Position numbers and translations under genes: made by a program. Source: Rhodococcus opacus (lineage in GTDB: Bacteria > Actinomycetota > Actinomycetes > Mycobacteriales > Mycobacteriaceae). From it: a stretch of 64,000 nucleotides of DNA. The notes beneath the pieces were generated by a model. The model searched no databases and was not told the origin of the DNA. It worked only from the letters and a program-made list of their open reading frames with translations. The stretch lies in contig NZ_JAAXPA010000002.1 in assembly GCF_012396235.1 (NCBI RefSeq), positions 124,001-188,000 of the forward strand, in the 5' to 3' direction. Shown piece after piece: positions 1 through 9,205 of the stretch (positions within the stretch are counted from its first letter, which is position 1; every line of letters begins with the position of its first letter).

Positions 1-158
1 TGCACGCGGACAAGGGCGTCTTCGTCGCGAACGGAGGGTACGAACTCGTCGTCGCACTCGGCGTCGGGTCGCTACTTCTCGCCGTGATCGGTGCCGGACG
101 CCTCAGCATCGACGGGCTTCTCGGAAGAGGCTCGGGATGGGGAAAAACCGCAGCGTAA
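1..158 (+). CDS. DoxX family membrane protein, C-terminal fragment
   Basis: The window opens inside this gene; only the last 51 residues are visible, in the frame starting at base 3. The segment reads HADKGVFVANGGYEL and ends in LLGRGSGWGKTAA. It is closely similar to the C-terminal part of the complete DoxX protein at 9206-9646 (HADKGIFASEGGYEL), so the two are paralogues. DoxX proteins are small four-helix membrane proteins, in some actinobacteria linked to thiol and redox homeostasis; nothing here shows the role of this copy. The start and upstream context are outside the window. Confidence 0.8.
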   Translation, partial: HADKGVFVANGGYELVVALGVGSLLLAVIGAGRLSIDGLLGRGSGWGKTAA

Positions 159-242
159 CGATACTGCCCACCGGGTCTCGATTCGGTGTGAAGCGGTGGG
201 CTAGCTTGCTTTTACCATCGAAAATGACCAACGTAGTTGTTC

Positions 243-1880
243 ATGGCAATGAATACTGATCTGCCTGATCAAGGTTCCGAGACCGTTGGCGCGAGCGCCG
301 GCGGAGGGCTCAAACGGGTCGGTGTTCGCACCGACCACGTCGTGTTCTCCGCCGCTGCCGCCGCGGTCTCGGCAATCGTCGTCTGGGGGCTCGTGGCCCC
401 CGACAATCTCGACACCACGACAGGTAAGGCACTCGACTGGCTGGTCACCGACATGGGCTGGTTGTTCGTCCTGTCGGCGAGCGGGTTCGTCCTCTTCTCA
501 CTGTGGCTCGCGTTCAGCAAGTTCGGTCACATCCCGCTCGGAAAGGACGGCGAGCAGCCCGAGTTCCGGACGGTCAGCTGGATCGCGATGATGTTCAGCG
601 CCGGCATGGGCATCGGACTGATGTTCTTCGGTGTCGCCGAACCGCTCGCGCACTACGTGACACCCCCTCCGGGTTCCAACGGTGGCATCGGAACTGCGAT
701 GGCCACCACCATGTTCCACTGGAGCCTGCACCCCTGGGCGATGTACGCGGTTGTCGGACTGTCGATCGCGTACGGCTCGTACCGCAAGGGTCGCAAGCAG
801 CTGTTCAGCTCCGCCTTCATCCCGCTGCTCGGCCGTCGCGCCGAGGGGCCGATCGGCAAGTTCATCGACGTTCTCGCGATCTTCGCGACGCTGTTCGGCA
901 CCGCCGCTTCGCTGGGCCTCGGCGCACTACAGATCGGGTCCGGTTTCCAGGTTGTCGGGTGGATGTCGGAGGTCAGCACGTTTCTGCTGGTCGCGATCGT
1001 CGCCCTGCTGACCCTCGCGTTCGTGGCATCCGCTGTGTCGGGTGTCGCGAAGGGAATTCAGTGGCTCTCCAACACCAACATGGTGCTCGCCGTCATCCTG
1101 GCCCTCTTCGTGTTCGTCGTGGGGCCGACGGTCCTGATCCTCAACCTGCTGCCCACCACGATCGGCGCCTACGCCGCGCAGCTCGCGCAGATGTCGGCCC
1201 GCACCGGAGCGTCGTCCGATCCGGCGACCGGCGAATGGTTGTCCTCGTGGACCATCTTCTACTGGGCGTGGTGGATCTCCTGGACCCCGTTCGTCGGCAT
1301 GTTCCTGGCACGCATCAGCCGTGGCCGGACCATCCGCCAGTTCGTGGTCGGCGTGATCGTGGTGCCGAGCGCCGTGAGCCTCGTGTGGTTCGCGATCTTC
1401 GGTGGTGCCGGAATCAGCGAGCAGCGTGACGGAATCGACCTCGCCGGACAGGACACCCAGGAGGGTCAGCTGTTCGGCATGCTCAATCACCTGCCGCTCA
1501 CCGGCATCACGACCGTCCTGGTGATGATCCTCGTGGGGATCTTCTTCGTCTCCGGCGCCGACGCCGCATCGATGGTGATGGGCACCCTGTCGCAGCGCGG
1601 TTCGCTGGAACCGCAGCGCTGGGTGGTCGTGTTCTGGGGTGTGCTCACCGGAGGCGTGGCCGCGCTCATCCTGTGGACCGGCGGCGACACCGCGCTGGAC
1701 GGACTGCAGACGATGACGATCATCGCCGCGGCGCCGTTCGTCCTCGTGATGATCGGGTTGTGTTTCTCGCTCTACAAGGATCTGTCACGCGACCAGATGA
1801 TCGTCGACGGCCGGGAGATGCGGAGAGAGATGCGGAGAGTGGCGGCCAAACGTCGTCGCGACCGGATCTCGTCCCGCTAG
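243..1880 (+). CDS. BCCT family betaine/carnitine/choline transporter
   Basis: This is a secondary transporter of the betaine/carnitine/choline family, which takes up quaternary ammonium compounds with Na+ or H+, often as osmoprotectants. The 545-residue protein has the usual family length and about twelve hydrophobic segments. Family landmarks are visible: the glycine-rich MFSAGMGIGLMFFGVAEPL near residue 120, the HWSLHPWAMY segment near 160, and the tryptophan-rich YWAWWISWTPFVGMFLARIS near 345 that forms the substrate region in BetP. The C-terminus is short and basic, without the long osmosensing tail of BetP. The start is uncertain: TTG at 237, ATG at 243 and ATG at 249 are in frame and none has a clear Shine-Dalgarno. 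The exact substrate cannot be read from sequence. Confidence 0.9.
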   Translation: MAMNTDLPDQGSETVGASAGGGLKRVGVRTDHVVFSAAAAAVSAIVVWGLVAPDNLDTTTGKALDWLVTDMGWLFVLSASGFVLFSLWLAFSKFGHIPLGKDGEQPEFRTVSWIAMMFSAGMGIGLMFFGVAEPLAHYVTPPPGSNGGIGTAMATTMFHWSLHPWAMYAVVGLSIAYGSYRKGRKQLFSSAFIPLLGRRAEGPIGKFIDVLAIFATLFGTAASLGLGALQIGSGFQVVGWMSEVSTFLLVAIVALLTLAFVASAVSGVAKGIQWLSNTNMVLAVILALFVFVVGPTVLILNLLPTTIGAYAAQLAQMSARTGASSDPATGEWLSSWTIFYWAWWISWTPFVGMFLARISRGRTIRQFVVGVIVVPSAVSLVWFAIFGGAGISEQRDGIDLAGQDTQEGQLFGMLNHLPLTGITTVLVMILVGIFFVSGADAASMVMGTLSQRGSLEPQRWVVVFWGVLTGGVAALILWTGGDTALDGLQTMTIIAAAPFVLVMIGLCFSLYKDLSRDQMIVDGREMRREMRRVAAKRRRDRISSR

Positions 1881-1933
1881 AGAAACAGTCTGCGAGCCGC
1901 TCGGTGTCCCACGGGACCCGGGCGGCTCGACTC

Positions 1934-1985
1934 ATTCCGGGGTCAGCGCCAGCTGGGATAATTCCGGGGTCAGCGCCAGCTGGGA
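1934..1985. repeat. Two-copy 25-bp direct repeat covering the pmt stop codon
   Basis: A 25-bp unit beginning ATTCCGGGGTCAGCGCC occurs at 1934-1958 and again at 1961-1985, separated by two bases. The right copy contains the last codons and the TGA stop of pmt (minus strand), so the left copy is a duplicate of the gene's 3' end lying just outside it. It probably arose by local tandem duplication; no function is evident. Confidence 0.9.
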
Positions 1986-3529
1986 AGCCACAGTTGGTGC
2001 TGCCACGTGTCCGGGGTGATCGGGACGGCCGTGAGGATCGGCCACAACCAGATGAAGTTGGCGACCACGAGCCCCACATAGAGGCAGACGGCGAGCAGGC
2101 CGGTGGTCCGGCGTTCGAACGACGCCTTCGCGCTTCCCAGGATGTCGCCCAGGACCAGCGCGAGACCCATCACCATGAACGGCGCCAGCGCCACCGCATA
2201 GAAGTAGTACATCTGGCGGTCCAGGGTGGTCAGCCACGGCAGGAACGCGGCGGCGTAGGCGGTGAGGACGGTGGCGTACCGCCAGTCCTTCCGCACCACG
2301 GTCTGCCACAGCGCCCACGCGAGCATCGGCAGTGCCAGCCACCACATGGCGGGCGTCCCGATGAGCATGACGGCCTTGACGCAACTCGACGCTCCGCAGC
2401 CGGTGACGTGATCGCCCTCGGCGAAGTAGTACAGCATCGGGCGCAGACCCATCGGCCACGTCCACGGCTTCGACTCCCACGGGTGATGATTGCCCGCCGA
2501 ATTGGTGAGGCCTTCGTGGAACTCGAGGACGTTGCCGCTGTAGTACCACAGCGAGCGGAGCGCGCCCGGCACGAACGACCAGGGGCCGCCCGTCCCGATC
2601 TCGTTGCCCACGGCATGCCGGTCCACGCCGGTCTCGCTGGCGAACCACGCCCAGTAGCTGGCGAGATACACGAACAGTGGCACGACGACGAGCGCGTACA
2701 GCGCCGGGCCCACGTCGCGGACGCCGGCACCGAACCACGGGCGCCGCACCCCGTAGGCGCGTCGGGCCGACACGTCGAATGCGACGCTGAGCAGCCCGAA
2801 GAACACGATGAAGTAGACGCCCGACCATTTGGTGCCGCACGCGAGACCCAGCATGATCCCGGCGCCGAATCGCCACCAGCGCACACCGAGGCGTGGGCCC
2901 CAGTCGCTGTCGCCGATCCGGCCCTCGTCGTATACGCGGGCCATCCGCTCGCGGACCTGGTCGCGGTCCACGATCAGGCAGCCCAGAGCGGCGACGGCGA
3001 ACAGTGCCAGGAAGATGTCGAGCATGCCGAGCCGGGAGGACACGAACGTGACGCCGTCCGCGACCAGCAGGATCCCGGCGAGGCCGCCGATCAGAGTGGA
3101 TCGGGTGAGCCGGCGGACGATGCGGATCACCAGGAGGACCATGATCGTGCCGGCCACCGCGGAGGCGAAACGCCAACCCCAGCCGTTGTAGCCGAAGATC
3201 GCCTCGCCCATCGCGATCAGCTGTTTGCCGATCGGCGGATGCACCACCAGCCCGTAACCGGGATTGTCCTCGAGCCAGCCGCCGGTGAGCACCTGCCAGC
3301 CCTGCGGCGCGTAGTGCTTCTCGTCGAACACGGGAGTGCCCGCGTCCGTCGGGTAACCGAGCATCGTGAACCGGGTGATCGCCGCGATCGCCGTGACGAA
3401 CAGGGTGACCACCCAGCCGCGGGCGCGGTCGACTGGACCGAAGTCGGGGGGCGGCACGAGCGGCGCCGGTCCGACCATGGACGGCTGTCGTGCGGAGGGC
3501 GTCGGTCGCTCGTCCGTCAGCATCGTCAC
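1970..3529 (-). CDS. pmt: Dolichyl-phosphate-mannose--protein mannosyltransferase (GT39)
   Basis: This integral membrane enzyme transfers mannose from polyprenyl-phosphate-mannose to Ser/Thr of exported proteins; the M. tuberculosis counterpart is Rv1002c. The 519-residue protein has about ten or more hydrophobic helices. After the first helix lies the family's acidic loop, FDEKHYAPQGW near residue 70, followed by GYGLVVHPPIGKQLI near 95. The C-terminal part has WLALPMLAWALW and the FLPWLTTLDRQMYYFYAVALAP segment typical of Pmt. The start ATG at 3529 lies only 23 bp from the divergent rsmI start, so the promoters must overlap. The pairing pmt<>rsmI is the same as Rv1002c<>Rv1003. The stop codon sits in a duplicated 25-bp unit. 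Confidence 0.93.
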   Translation of the reverse strand: MTMLTDERPTPSARQPSMVGPAPLVPPPDFGPVDRARGWVVTLFVTAIAAITRFTMLGYPTDAGTPVFDEKHYAPQGWQVLTGGWLEDNPGYGLVVHPPIGKQLIAMGEAIFGYNGWGWRFASAVAGTIMVLLVIRIVRRLTRSTLIGGLAGILLVADGVTFVSSRLGMLDIFLALFAVAALGCLIVDRDQVRERMARVYDEGRIGDSDWGPRLGVRWWRFGAGIMLGLACGTKWSGVYFIVFFGLLSVAFDVSARRAYGVRRPWFGAGVRDVGPALYALVVVPLFVYLASYWAWFASETGVDRHAVGNEIGTGGPWSFVPGALRSLWYYSGNVLEFHEGLTNSAGNHHPWESKPWTWPMGLRPMLYYFAEGDHVTGCGASSCVKAVMLIGTPAMWWLALPMLAWALWQTVVRKDWRYATVLTAYAAAFLPWLTTLDRQMYYFYAVALAPFMVMGLALVLGDILGSAKASFERRTTGLLAVCLYVGLVVANFIWLWPILTAVPITPDTWQHQLWLPSWR

Positions 3530-3552
3530 GCCGCAATCGTAGGCTGTGGGTC

Positions 3553-4383
3553 ATGACTGGTCGCCTAGTGCTCGCCGCAACACCGATGGGGGACGTGGGT
3601 GACGCCTCGCCGAGGCTGCGTACGGCGCTGGAGACGGCAGACGTCGTCGCCGCCGAGGACACCCGCCGCACCAAAGCCCTCGCCTCCGCTCTCGACGTGA
3701 CGATCACCGGCAAGGTCGTCAGCTTCTACGACCAGGTCGAGACGGCCCGGCTGCCCGCGCTCGTCGCCGATGTCGCGTCCGGCAAGACCGTTCTCCTCGT
3801 CACCGACGCCGGCATGCCCTCGGTCAGCGACCCCGGGTACCGGCTGGTGTCGGCGTGCGTGGCCGAGGATCTGGCGGTGACGTGCCTGCCCGGACCGTCG
3901 GCCGTGACGACGGCGCTCGCGCTGTCCGGGCTGCCCGTCGAACGGTTCTGCTTCGACGGCTTCCCACCCCGGAAGCAGGGCCAGCGCAAGACGTGGTTGC
4001 AGGCACTGGTCGCCGAGCAACGCGCCTGCGTGTTCTTCGAGGCGCCGCACCGGCTCGCCGACTGCCTGGCCGACGCGGTCGAGGTGCTCGGTGGAACCCG
4101 CCGCGCCGCCGTCTGCCGGGAACTGACCAAGACGTACGAGGAGGTCCGCCGCGGCACCCTCGCCGAGCTCGCCGAGTGGGCCGCCGAGGGTGTCCGCGGC
4201 GAGATCACGGTGGTGGTGGAGGGTGCCACGCTCGTCGCGTCCGACCCCGCCGACCTCGTCGACGAGGTGGAGCGACTCGTCGCGGACGGCACCCGGCTCA
4301 AGGACGCGTGCGCGCTCGTCGCCACCACCGGTGTGTCGAAGCGGGAACTCTACGAAACGGTGCTGGCCTCCCGGAAGGACTAG
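3553..4383 (+). CDS. rsmI: 16S rRNA (cytidine-1402-2'-O)-methyltransferase
   Basis: RsmI 2'-O-methylates C1402 in the decoding centre of 16S rRNA using S-adenosylmethionine. The 276-residue protein has the tetrapyrrole-methylase fold: N-terminal GRLVLAATPMGDVGD, then AAEDTRRTKAL near residue 35, DAGMPSVSDPGYRLV near 80 (usually DAGTPLISDPG in this family), the CLPGPSAVTTALALSGLP segment near 112, and FEAPHRL near 160. The ATG at 3553 starts at the conserved MTGRLVLAAT; a longer open frame upstream runs into the pmt leader and is not needed. It is divergent from pmt. Confidence 0.93.
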   Translation: MTGRLVLAATPMGDVGDASPRLRTALETADVVAAEDTRRTKALASALDVTITGKVVSFYDQVETARLPALVADVASGKTVLLVTDAGMPSVSDPGYRLVSACVAEDLAVTCLPGPSAVTTALALSGLPVERFCFDGFPPRKQGQRKTWLQALVAEQRACVFFEAPHRLADCLADAVEVLGGTRRAAVCRELTKTYEEVRRGTLAELAEWAAEGVRGEITVVVEGATLVASDPADLVDEVERLVADGTRLKDACALVATTGVSKRELYETVLASRKD

Positions 4384-4397
4384 GCGGCCTGCGAGAG

Positions 4398-5630
4398 TTA
4401 CCGCCGGAGGGCACGCTCCCCGGGAGCCAGCGAGGCGTCGTCGGCGGCCGCCTGCCCGGCGTACCAGCCGTTGGCGTCGACGGCCCTGCCGCGCGCCTTC
4501 TTGGTACGCGGAAACAGACGGTCGAACTCGGCGTCGACGGCCTCGGACTTGGTGGCCAGAATCGGGAGCAGATCGTCGACGGGAATTGACGCCTCGTCGG
4601 CGGCTTCGGCCGTGGCCCGGCTGTCGGCGTCGCGTAACCGCTGCCCGATGCGACTGGCGAAGCCCGCGAGGAAACCCTTGCGGAACGACGTGGTGCGGGA
4701 ACCACTGCGACTGTCGGCGTCCGCGAATTGCATTGCGCGCGTCGCCTGCACGAGCAGCGACGTGAACAGCATGTCGACCTGCTGGAGGTCGAGGGGGGTT
4801 CCGACCACGGTCGCGATGGCGAGGGAACTGAACCACACGGTGCGCACCCGGTTGGAGTCGCCGATCTCGGTGAGAAGGTGCACCTTCTCCTTGACGTACG
4901 GATTCTCCAGGTGGATGCGGCGACTGTGCACCGCCGTGTTGCCCACCCCGTTCTGGGTGTGGAGGAGAGCGGCGTTGATCGCGTAGCGCGTCATCAATTC
5001 CTGCGCCTTCGCGGTGAAGGTCTCCGCCTCCTCCGCGAAATCGGTGGCCTCGGCCTTCGCGAGCAAACCGCGGATCCTGTTGAGCACCTTCGCGTCGGCC
5101 TCGGTCTCGCCCGGCACCGCCGCGGCCGGGTCGGCGACCCGCACGACTGGCCACGTCGACGGCGGGGGAGCGAGCACCGTCCAGCCGGGCAGATTCGTCC
5201 ACGTCAGCGACAGGTCGGTGAGCTGGTAGACGGAGTGGTACGGGTCTTCGAACAACAGTCCGGCCGCGAGCGCCCGAACGTCGGGACCGTCGACCGGAAC
5301 CCGCCCCGCCAGGTGCGACGCGCCTGGATACTGCTCGCCGATGGTGCGGAGTTGCTCCACCCAGTCCCGCGGCGCCCGGTGTGCGGCGCGCGTGCGCTCC
5401 GCCTCGTGCAGCACCAGGGCCGCCGCCAGCGCCGCCTCGGACGGCTCCTTCGATCTCCGCGCCAGATGCACGACGTCGGCGGGCTGCCACCCACGCTCGT
5501 ACGCGGCCGACAACTCACCCATCAGGGTGTGGACCGCCGCTGCGGCCTGAGGGCTCACTTCGTCGTCGAACACGCGCGCTCCGTTCCCGAATCCACCGTG
5601 AGGAGATCGAATGTATGTTCTATTCGGCGT
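4398..5630 (-). CDS. DUF2786 domain-containing protein
   Basis: This is a conserved protein of unknown function. A DUF2786 domain is visible around residues 170-210: VLNRIRGLLAKAEATDF followed by AEEAETFTAKAQELMTRYAIN, a short helical module found in actinobacterial and phage proteins. The rest is helical and unremarkable, with a basic C-terminus. Two starts are possible: GTG 5663 and ATG 5630. I prefer ATG 5630 (410 aa), because the GTG lies inside the hairpin that should terminate metG (5650-5676). It is transcribed in the same direction as metG but separated by that hairpin. Confidence 0.8.
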   Translation of the reverse strand, partial: TPNRTYIRSPHGGFGNGARVFDDEVSPQAAAAVHTLMGELSAAYERGWQPADVVHLARRSKEPSEAALAAALVLHEAERTRAAHRAPRDWVEQLRTIGEQYPGASHLAGRVPVDGPDVRALAAGLLFEDPYHSVYQLTDLSLTWTNLPGWTVLAPPPSTWPVVRVADPAAAVPGETEADAKVLNRIRGLLAKAEATDFAEEAETFTAKAQELMTRYAINAALLHTQNGVGNTAVHSRRIHLENPYVKEKVHLLTEIGDSNRVRTVWFSSLAIATVVGTPLDLQQVDMLFTSLLVQATRAMQFADADSRSGSRTTSFRKGFLAGFASRIGQRLRDADSRATAEAADEASIPVDDLLPILATKSEAVDAEFDRLFPRTKKARGRAVDANGWYAGQAAADDASLAPGERALRR

Positions 5631-5649
5631 CATGGGGGAGAGTGTGCAT

Positions 5650-5676
5650 GCGGGGTCCGACACGAACGGACCCCGC
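5650..5676 (-). terminator. Probable metG terminator hairpin
   Basis: A perfect 10-bp inverted repeat (GCGGGGTCCG / CGGACCCCGC) with a 7-nt loop lies 6 bp beyond the metG stop codon. There is no T-tract, which is usual for actinobacterial intrinsic terminators. Confidence 0.65.
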
Positions 5677-5681
5677 GTGGA

Positions 5682-7241
5682 TCAGTCCTCCACGTAACGC
5701 GGGAACACGCCCGACGGCGCGGGCAACGGGGTGCCCGCCACGATGCGCGTCGGAAGGTCGCTGAACTGCCGCGCATCGGCCTTCTGGCCGAGCAGGTCGA
5801 GGATCTTCTCCGCGGCGTCCGGCATCACCGGCTGCACGAGGATGCCGACGATCCGCACCACCTCGAGCGTCACGTACAGCACCGTCGCCATCCGCTCCGG
5901 ATCCGTCTTCCGCAGAACCCAGGGCTCCTGCTTGGAGAAGTACCGGTTGGTCTCGCCCAGAACCGACCAGATCGTCTCCAGCGCCAGATGCAGTGCCTGC
6001 ACGTCGTATTCGGCGCGAACCCGCTCGAGCAGCGCATCCGCCTGCGCGAGCATCGCCGTATCGTCCTCGGTCAGCTCGCCGGCGGCCGGGACCTGGGCGT
6101 CGCAGTTCTTCGCGACCATCGACAGCGACCGCTGCGCGAGGTTGCCGAGTTCGTTCGCCAGGTCGGCGTTGATCCGGGTGACGATGGCCTCGTGGCTGTA
6201 GCTGCCGTCCTGACCGTAGGAGATCTCGCGGAGCAGGAAGAAGCGCACGGCGTCGAGGCCGTACTGCTCCACCATGGCGACGGGGTCGACGACGTTGCCG
6301 ACCGATTTCGACATCTTCTCGCCCTTGTTGTAGAGGAATCCGTGCACGAAGACGCGCTTCGGCAACTCGATTCCCGCCGACATCAGGAAGGCCGGCCAGT
6401 ACACCGTGTGAAACCGGGTGATGTCCTTGCCGATGATGTGCAGGTTCGCCGGCCAGAACTTGCCGAACTGCTCGGAGTCGGTGTCCGGGTAACCCGCGCC
6501 GGTCAGGTAGTTGGTGAGCGCGTCCACCCACACGTACATGACGTGCTCGGGATGGTCGGGGACCGGAACGCCCCAGTCGAACGTCGTGCGAGAGATCGAC
6601 AGGTCCTTCAGCCCGCCCTTGACGAAGCTGACGATCTCGTTGCGCCGCGTCGCAGGTGCGATGAAGTCGGGGTTCTCCTCGTACAGCCGGAGCAGCTTGT
6701 CCTGATACTCGGACAGCTTGAAGAAGTACGTGGACTCCTCCGTCCACTCGACCGGGGTGCCCGTCTCGGTGGACAGGCGTGAACCGTCGTCCTGCAGCGT
6801 GGTCTCGGCCGCGGTGTAGAACGCCTCGTCGCGGACCGAGTACCAGCCCGAGTACGTGTCGAGGTAGATGTCGCCGTTCGCGAGCATCTTCTGCCAGATC
6901 GCTTTGCTGGCTTCTTCGTGATCGGCGTCCGTGGTGCGGATGAACCGGTCGAAGGAGATGTTCAACGTCTTGTCCATGGCCTCGAACACGTCCGAGTTCC
7001 GTGCGGCGAGCTCACGGACGTCGATGCCTTCCTTGGCCGCCGTCTGCTGCATCTTCAGGCCGTGCTCGTCGGTTCCCGTCATGAAGTAGACGTCGAACCC
7101 GTCCAGGCGCTTGAAGCGTGCGAGGGCGTCGGAGGAGATGTACTCGTAGGCGTGGCCGATGTGCGGGACGCCGTTGGGGTACGCGATCGCCGTCGTCAGA
7201 TAGAAAGGTGGCCGCGAGGCGGTGGAATCAGCAGCATTCAT
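5682..7241 (-). CDS. metG: Methionyl-tRNA synthetase
   Basis: It charges tRNA-Met with methionine in the cytosol. The 519-residue protein is the short bacterial form without a C-terminal tRNA-binding extension, as in mycobacteria. Class I signatures are clear: [18 protein letters not shown] (HIGH motif) near residue 20, the [15 protein letters not shown] segment near 55, [15 protein letters not shown] near 240, and [15 protein letters not shown] (KMSKS) near 310, followed by the helical anticodon-binding domain. The ATG at 7241 begins [21 protein letters not shown]. In M. tuberculosis metS likewise lies divergently beside tatD; here an SDR gene lies between them. Confidence 0.97.
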   Translation of the reverse strand: MNAADSTASRPPFYLTTAIAYPNGVPHIGHAYEYISSDALARFKRLDGFDVYFMTGTDEHGLKMQQTAAKEGIDVRELAARNSDVFEAMDKTLNISFDRFIRTTDADHEEASKAIWQKMLANGDIYLDTYSGWYSVRDEAFYTAAETTLQDDGSRLSTETGTPVEWTEESTYFFKLSEYQDKLLRLYEENPDFIAPATRRNEIVSFVKGGLKDLSISRTTFDWGVPVPDHPEHVMYVWVDALTNYLTGAGYPDTDSEQFGKFWPANLHIIGKDITRFHTVYWPAFLMSAGIELPKRVFVHGFLYNKGEKMSKSVGNVVDPVAMVEQYGLDAVRFFLLREISYGQDGSYSHEAIVTRINADLANELGNLAQRSLSMVAKNCDAQVPAAGELTEDDTAMLAQADALLERVRAEYDVQALHLALETIWSVLGETNRYFSKQEPWVLRKTDPERMATVLYVTLEVVRIVGILVQPVMPDAAEKILDLLGQKADARQFSDLPTRIVAGTPLPAPSGVFPRYVED

Positions 7242-7294
7242 GGTGCGACCACTCTATCTGCGCGCTGCCGTTTCGTGACGCGCAGATTCGGGTT

Positions 7295-8149
7295 CTAGGC
7301 CGGTCCGGTGTCGTCCTCGTCGGTGACGGCGCGTGACTCGTACGCCGCGCGGGCCGACTTGTTCGTGGACCTGACCTGGTCTGGAACCATCCGGCGGATC
7401 GCGAAGTCGCGGGCGAACTGCGGAAAGACGGTGACCAGCCGGGCCAGCGGACCGACGTACCGGGGGATGGTGACCTCGAACCGGGGCCGGTGGATCACCG
7501 CGACGACCGTCTTCGCGACGTCGGCCGGCGTGAGCAGTCTTGCCGCGCCCGTCGCGGTTCCGGCCGCGAGTTCGGTGTCGACGACACCGGGCATGATCAC
7601 CGAGATCCGCACACCAGACCCGCGCAGCTCCTCGCGCACACCGGTCAGGTAGCCGAGGACGCCGTGTTTCGTCGCGGCGTACGTCGACTCGCCGGGTGGT
7701 GCGACCTTCGACGCCAGCGACGCCACCGTGACGATCTGGCCGCGGCCGCGCTCACGCATCGCCGGCGCCGCCAGTCTCACCCCGCGAATCACACCGTGCA
7801 GGTTGACGGCGAGCTGCCGATCCGTCGCGGAGTCGGGTTCCTCGTCGAACTTCCCGACCCACATCACGCCCGCGTTGTTGACGAGCACGTCGATCGGGCC
7901 CCAGTGATCCTCGACGGCTGTGAGGAATGCCGTGAACGACGCGGTGTCGGTGACGTCCAGTTCGAGACCCTCCACTGTCCCGCCCGTCCGGCCGAGTTCG
8001 TCCGCCGTCCTGCGGGCGGCGGCGCCGTCGACGTCGCCGATCGCGACCCGGGCGCCGGCCAGCGCCAGCTGTCGGGCGATCTCCCGCCCGATTCCTCTGG
8101 CACCGCCGGTCACGGCGATCACGCGGCCGTTCATCGAGCTCGAAGTCAT
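7295..8149 (-). CDS. Short-chain dehydrogenase/reductase
   Basis: This is an NAD(P)-dependent oxidoreductase of the classical SDR family; substrate unknown. It has the cofactor motif TGGARGIGREIA near residue 10, an acidic residue after beta-2 (GDVDG), suggesting NAD(H) preference, the NNAGVMWVGKF motif, catalytic Ser in VASLASKV, and the YAATKHG active-site YxxxK. The C-terminal part (residues 230-284) is longer than the core fold and basic. I start at ATG 8149 (284 aa), preceded by GGGGAGGGA; an in-frame upstream ATG at 8188 has no such site. It is co-directional with metG, which begins 54 bp downstream. Confidence 0.88.
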   Translation of the reverse strand: MTSSSMNGRVIAVTGGARGIGREIARQLALAGARVAIGDVDGAAARRTADELGRTGGTVEGLELDVTDTASFTAFLTAVEDHWGPIDVLVNNAGVMWVGKFDEEPDSATDRQLAVNLHGVIRGVRLAAPAMRERGRGQIVTVASLASKVAPPGESTYAATKHGVLGYLTGVREELRGSGVRISVIMPGVVDTELAAGTATGAARLLTPADVAKTVVAVIHRPRFEVTIPRYVGPLARLVTVFPQFARDFAIRRMVPDQVRSTNKSARAAYESRAVTDEDDTGPA

Positions 8150-8223
8150 GGACACGGCTCCCTCCCCGTCCGGGAGAAAGTACCGCATGTGACACGTGCG
8201 GCGGCGGCGTCGACAATGTCCGC

Positions 8224-9066
8224 ATGAGCAAAGACCGTCCCGCCCCGGAAGCCCCTGCGCCGCTGTTCCCGCTCGTCGATTCGCACACCCACCTCGATGC
8301 GTGTGGTGCCTCGGACGCCGCGAGCGTCACGGCGATCGTCGACCGGGCCGCCGCGGTCGGGGTGGAGCGGGTGGTCACGGTGGCCGACGACCTGGCGGCC
8401 GCGCAGTTCGCCGTCGACGCGGCGCACTGGGATCCCCGCGTCTACGCGGCCGTGGCCATCCACCCGACGAGGGCGAACGTGCTCGACGACGCGACGAGGG
8501 CGGAGATCGAGCGACTCGCCGGCGATCCCCGGGTGGTCGCGGTGGGGGAGACGGGACTCGACTTCTACTGGCCCGGGAAACTCGACGGCTGCGCCACGGT
8601 CCCCGAGCAGACCGAGGGCTTCCGCTGGCACATCGACCTCGCGAAGCGGCTCGGCAAGACGCTGATGATCCACAACCGGGAGGCCGACCGGGCGCTGCTG
8701 CAGGTGCTGCGCGAGGAGGGTGCGCCGGAGACGGTGATCTTCCACTGCTTCTCCTCGGACGCCGAGATGGCGCGCGAGTGCGTCGACGCCGGTTACGTCC
8801 TCAGCTTCTCCGGCACGGTCAGCTTCAAGAACGCGAAGGCCTTGCGGGAAGCGGCCCCGCTGGTGCCGTCGGATCAGTTGATCGTCGAGACGGATGCGCC
8901 GTTCCTCACTCCGCACCCGTTCCGGGGCGCCCCGAACGAGCCGTACTGCCTGCCGTACACGGTCCGGGCGCTCGCCGAGATCCGTGGCGAGGATCCGGAC
9001 GACCTGGCGAAGGCGTCCACCGCGACCGCCGAGCGCGTGTACGGCCTCCGGCCCGTGAGTGGTTAG
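8224..9066 (+). CDS. tatD: TatD family metal-dependent deoxyribonuclease
   Basis: TatD is a TIM-barrel metallohydrolase with 3'-5' exonuclease activity in characterised members. The 280-residue protein shows the family motifs: LVDSHTHLDACG (metal ligands HxH) near residue 17, VAVGETGLDFYW (metal-bridging Glu) near 108, LMIHNREADRALLQVL near 148, FHCFSSDAEMARE near 175, and the signature VETDAPFLTPHPFRG near 222. The order tatD-rpfB-ksgA matches Rv1008-Rv1010, although here a DoxX gene and an ABC transporter intervene. Confidence 0.95.
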   Translation: MSKDRPAPEAPAPLFPLVDSHTHLDACGASDAASVTAIVDRAAAVGVERVVTVADDLAAAQFAVDAAHWDPRVYAAVAIHPTRANVLDDATRAEIERLAGDPRVVAVGETGLDFYWPGKLDGCATVPEQTEGFRWHIDLAKRLGKTLMIHNREADRALLQVLREEGAPETVIFHCFSSDAEMARECVDAGYVLSFSGTVSFKNAKALREAAPLVPSDQLIVETDAPFLTPHPFRGAPNEPYCLPYTVRALAEIRGEDPDDLAKASTATAERVYGLRPVSG

Positions 9067-9094
9067 TGAGTCCCTGGACTCGTCGAGCGCGCAC

Positions 9095-9110
9095 AGGGCC
9101 GAAGGGCCCT
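9095..9110 (+). terminator. Hairpin downstream of tatD
   Basis: AGGGCC-GAAG-GGCCCT forms a small stem-loop 29 bp after the tatD stop. Just before it, 9055-9094 looks like a degenerate member of the GTGAGTGG hairpin family seen elsewhere in the window. Confidence 0.45.
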
Positions 9111-9112
9111 AT

Positions 9113-9126
9113 GTTGAAGTTTCAAC
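9113..9126. promoter_or_regulatory. Candidate operator GTTGAA-GT-TTCAAC upstream of doxX
   Basis: A perfect 6-bp inverted repeat with a 2-bp spacer lies 80 bp upstream of the DoxX start. TTGAA/TTCAA half-sites of this kind are typical of MarR-type regulator operators. No MarR gene is nearby, so the binder is unknown. Confidence 0.4.
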
Positions 9127-9205
9127 TTAGAGAACTTAGGATCGTTGCCTGTTCAACTAACGGTCGTCCCGGTCGCGCGGGGACACCACGATGAAAGGCA
9201 CATCC

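Noticed and set aside
1673..3556. Long plus-strand open frame antisense to pmt (627 codons)
   Set aside because: Arg/His/Glu-rich, no start context and no motif; mirror of the high-GC pmt coding strand.
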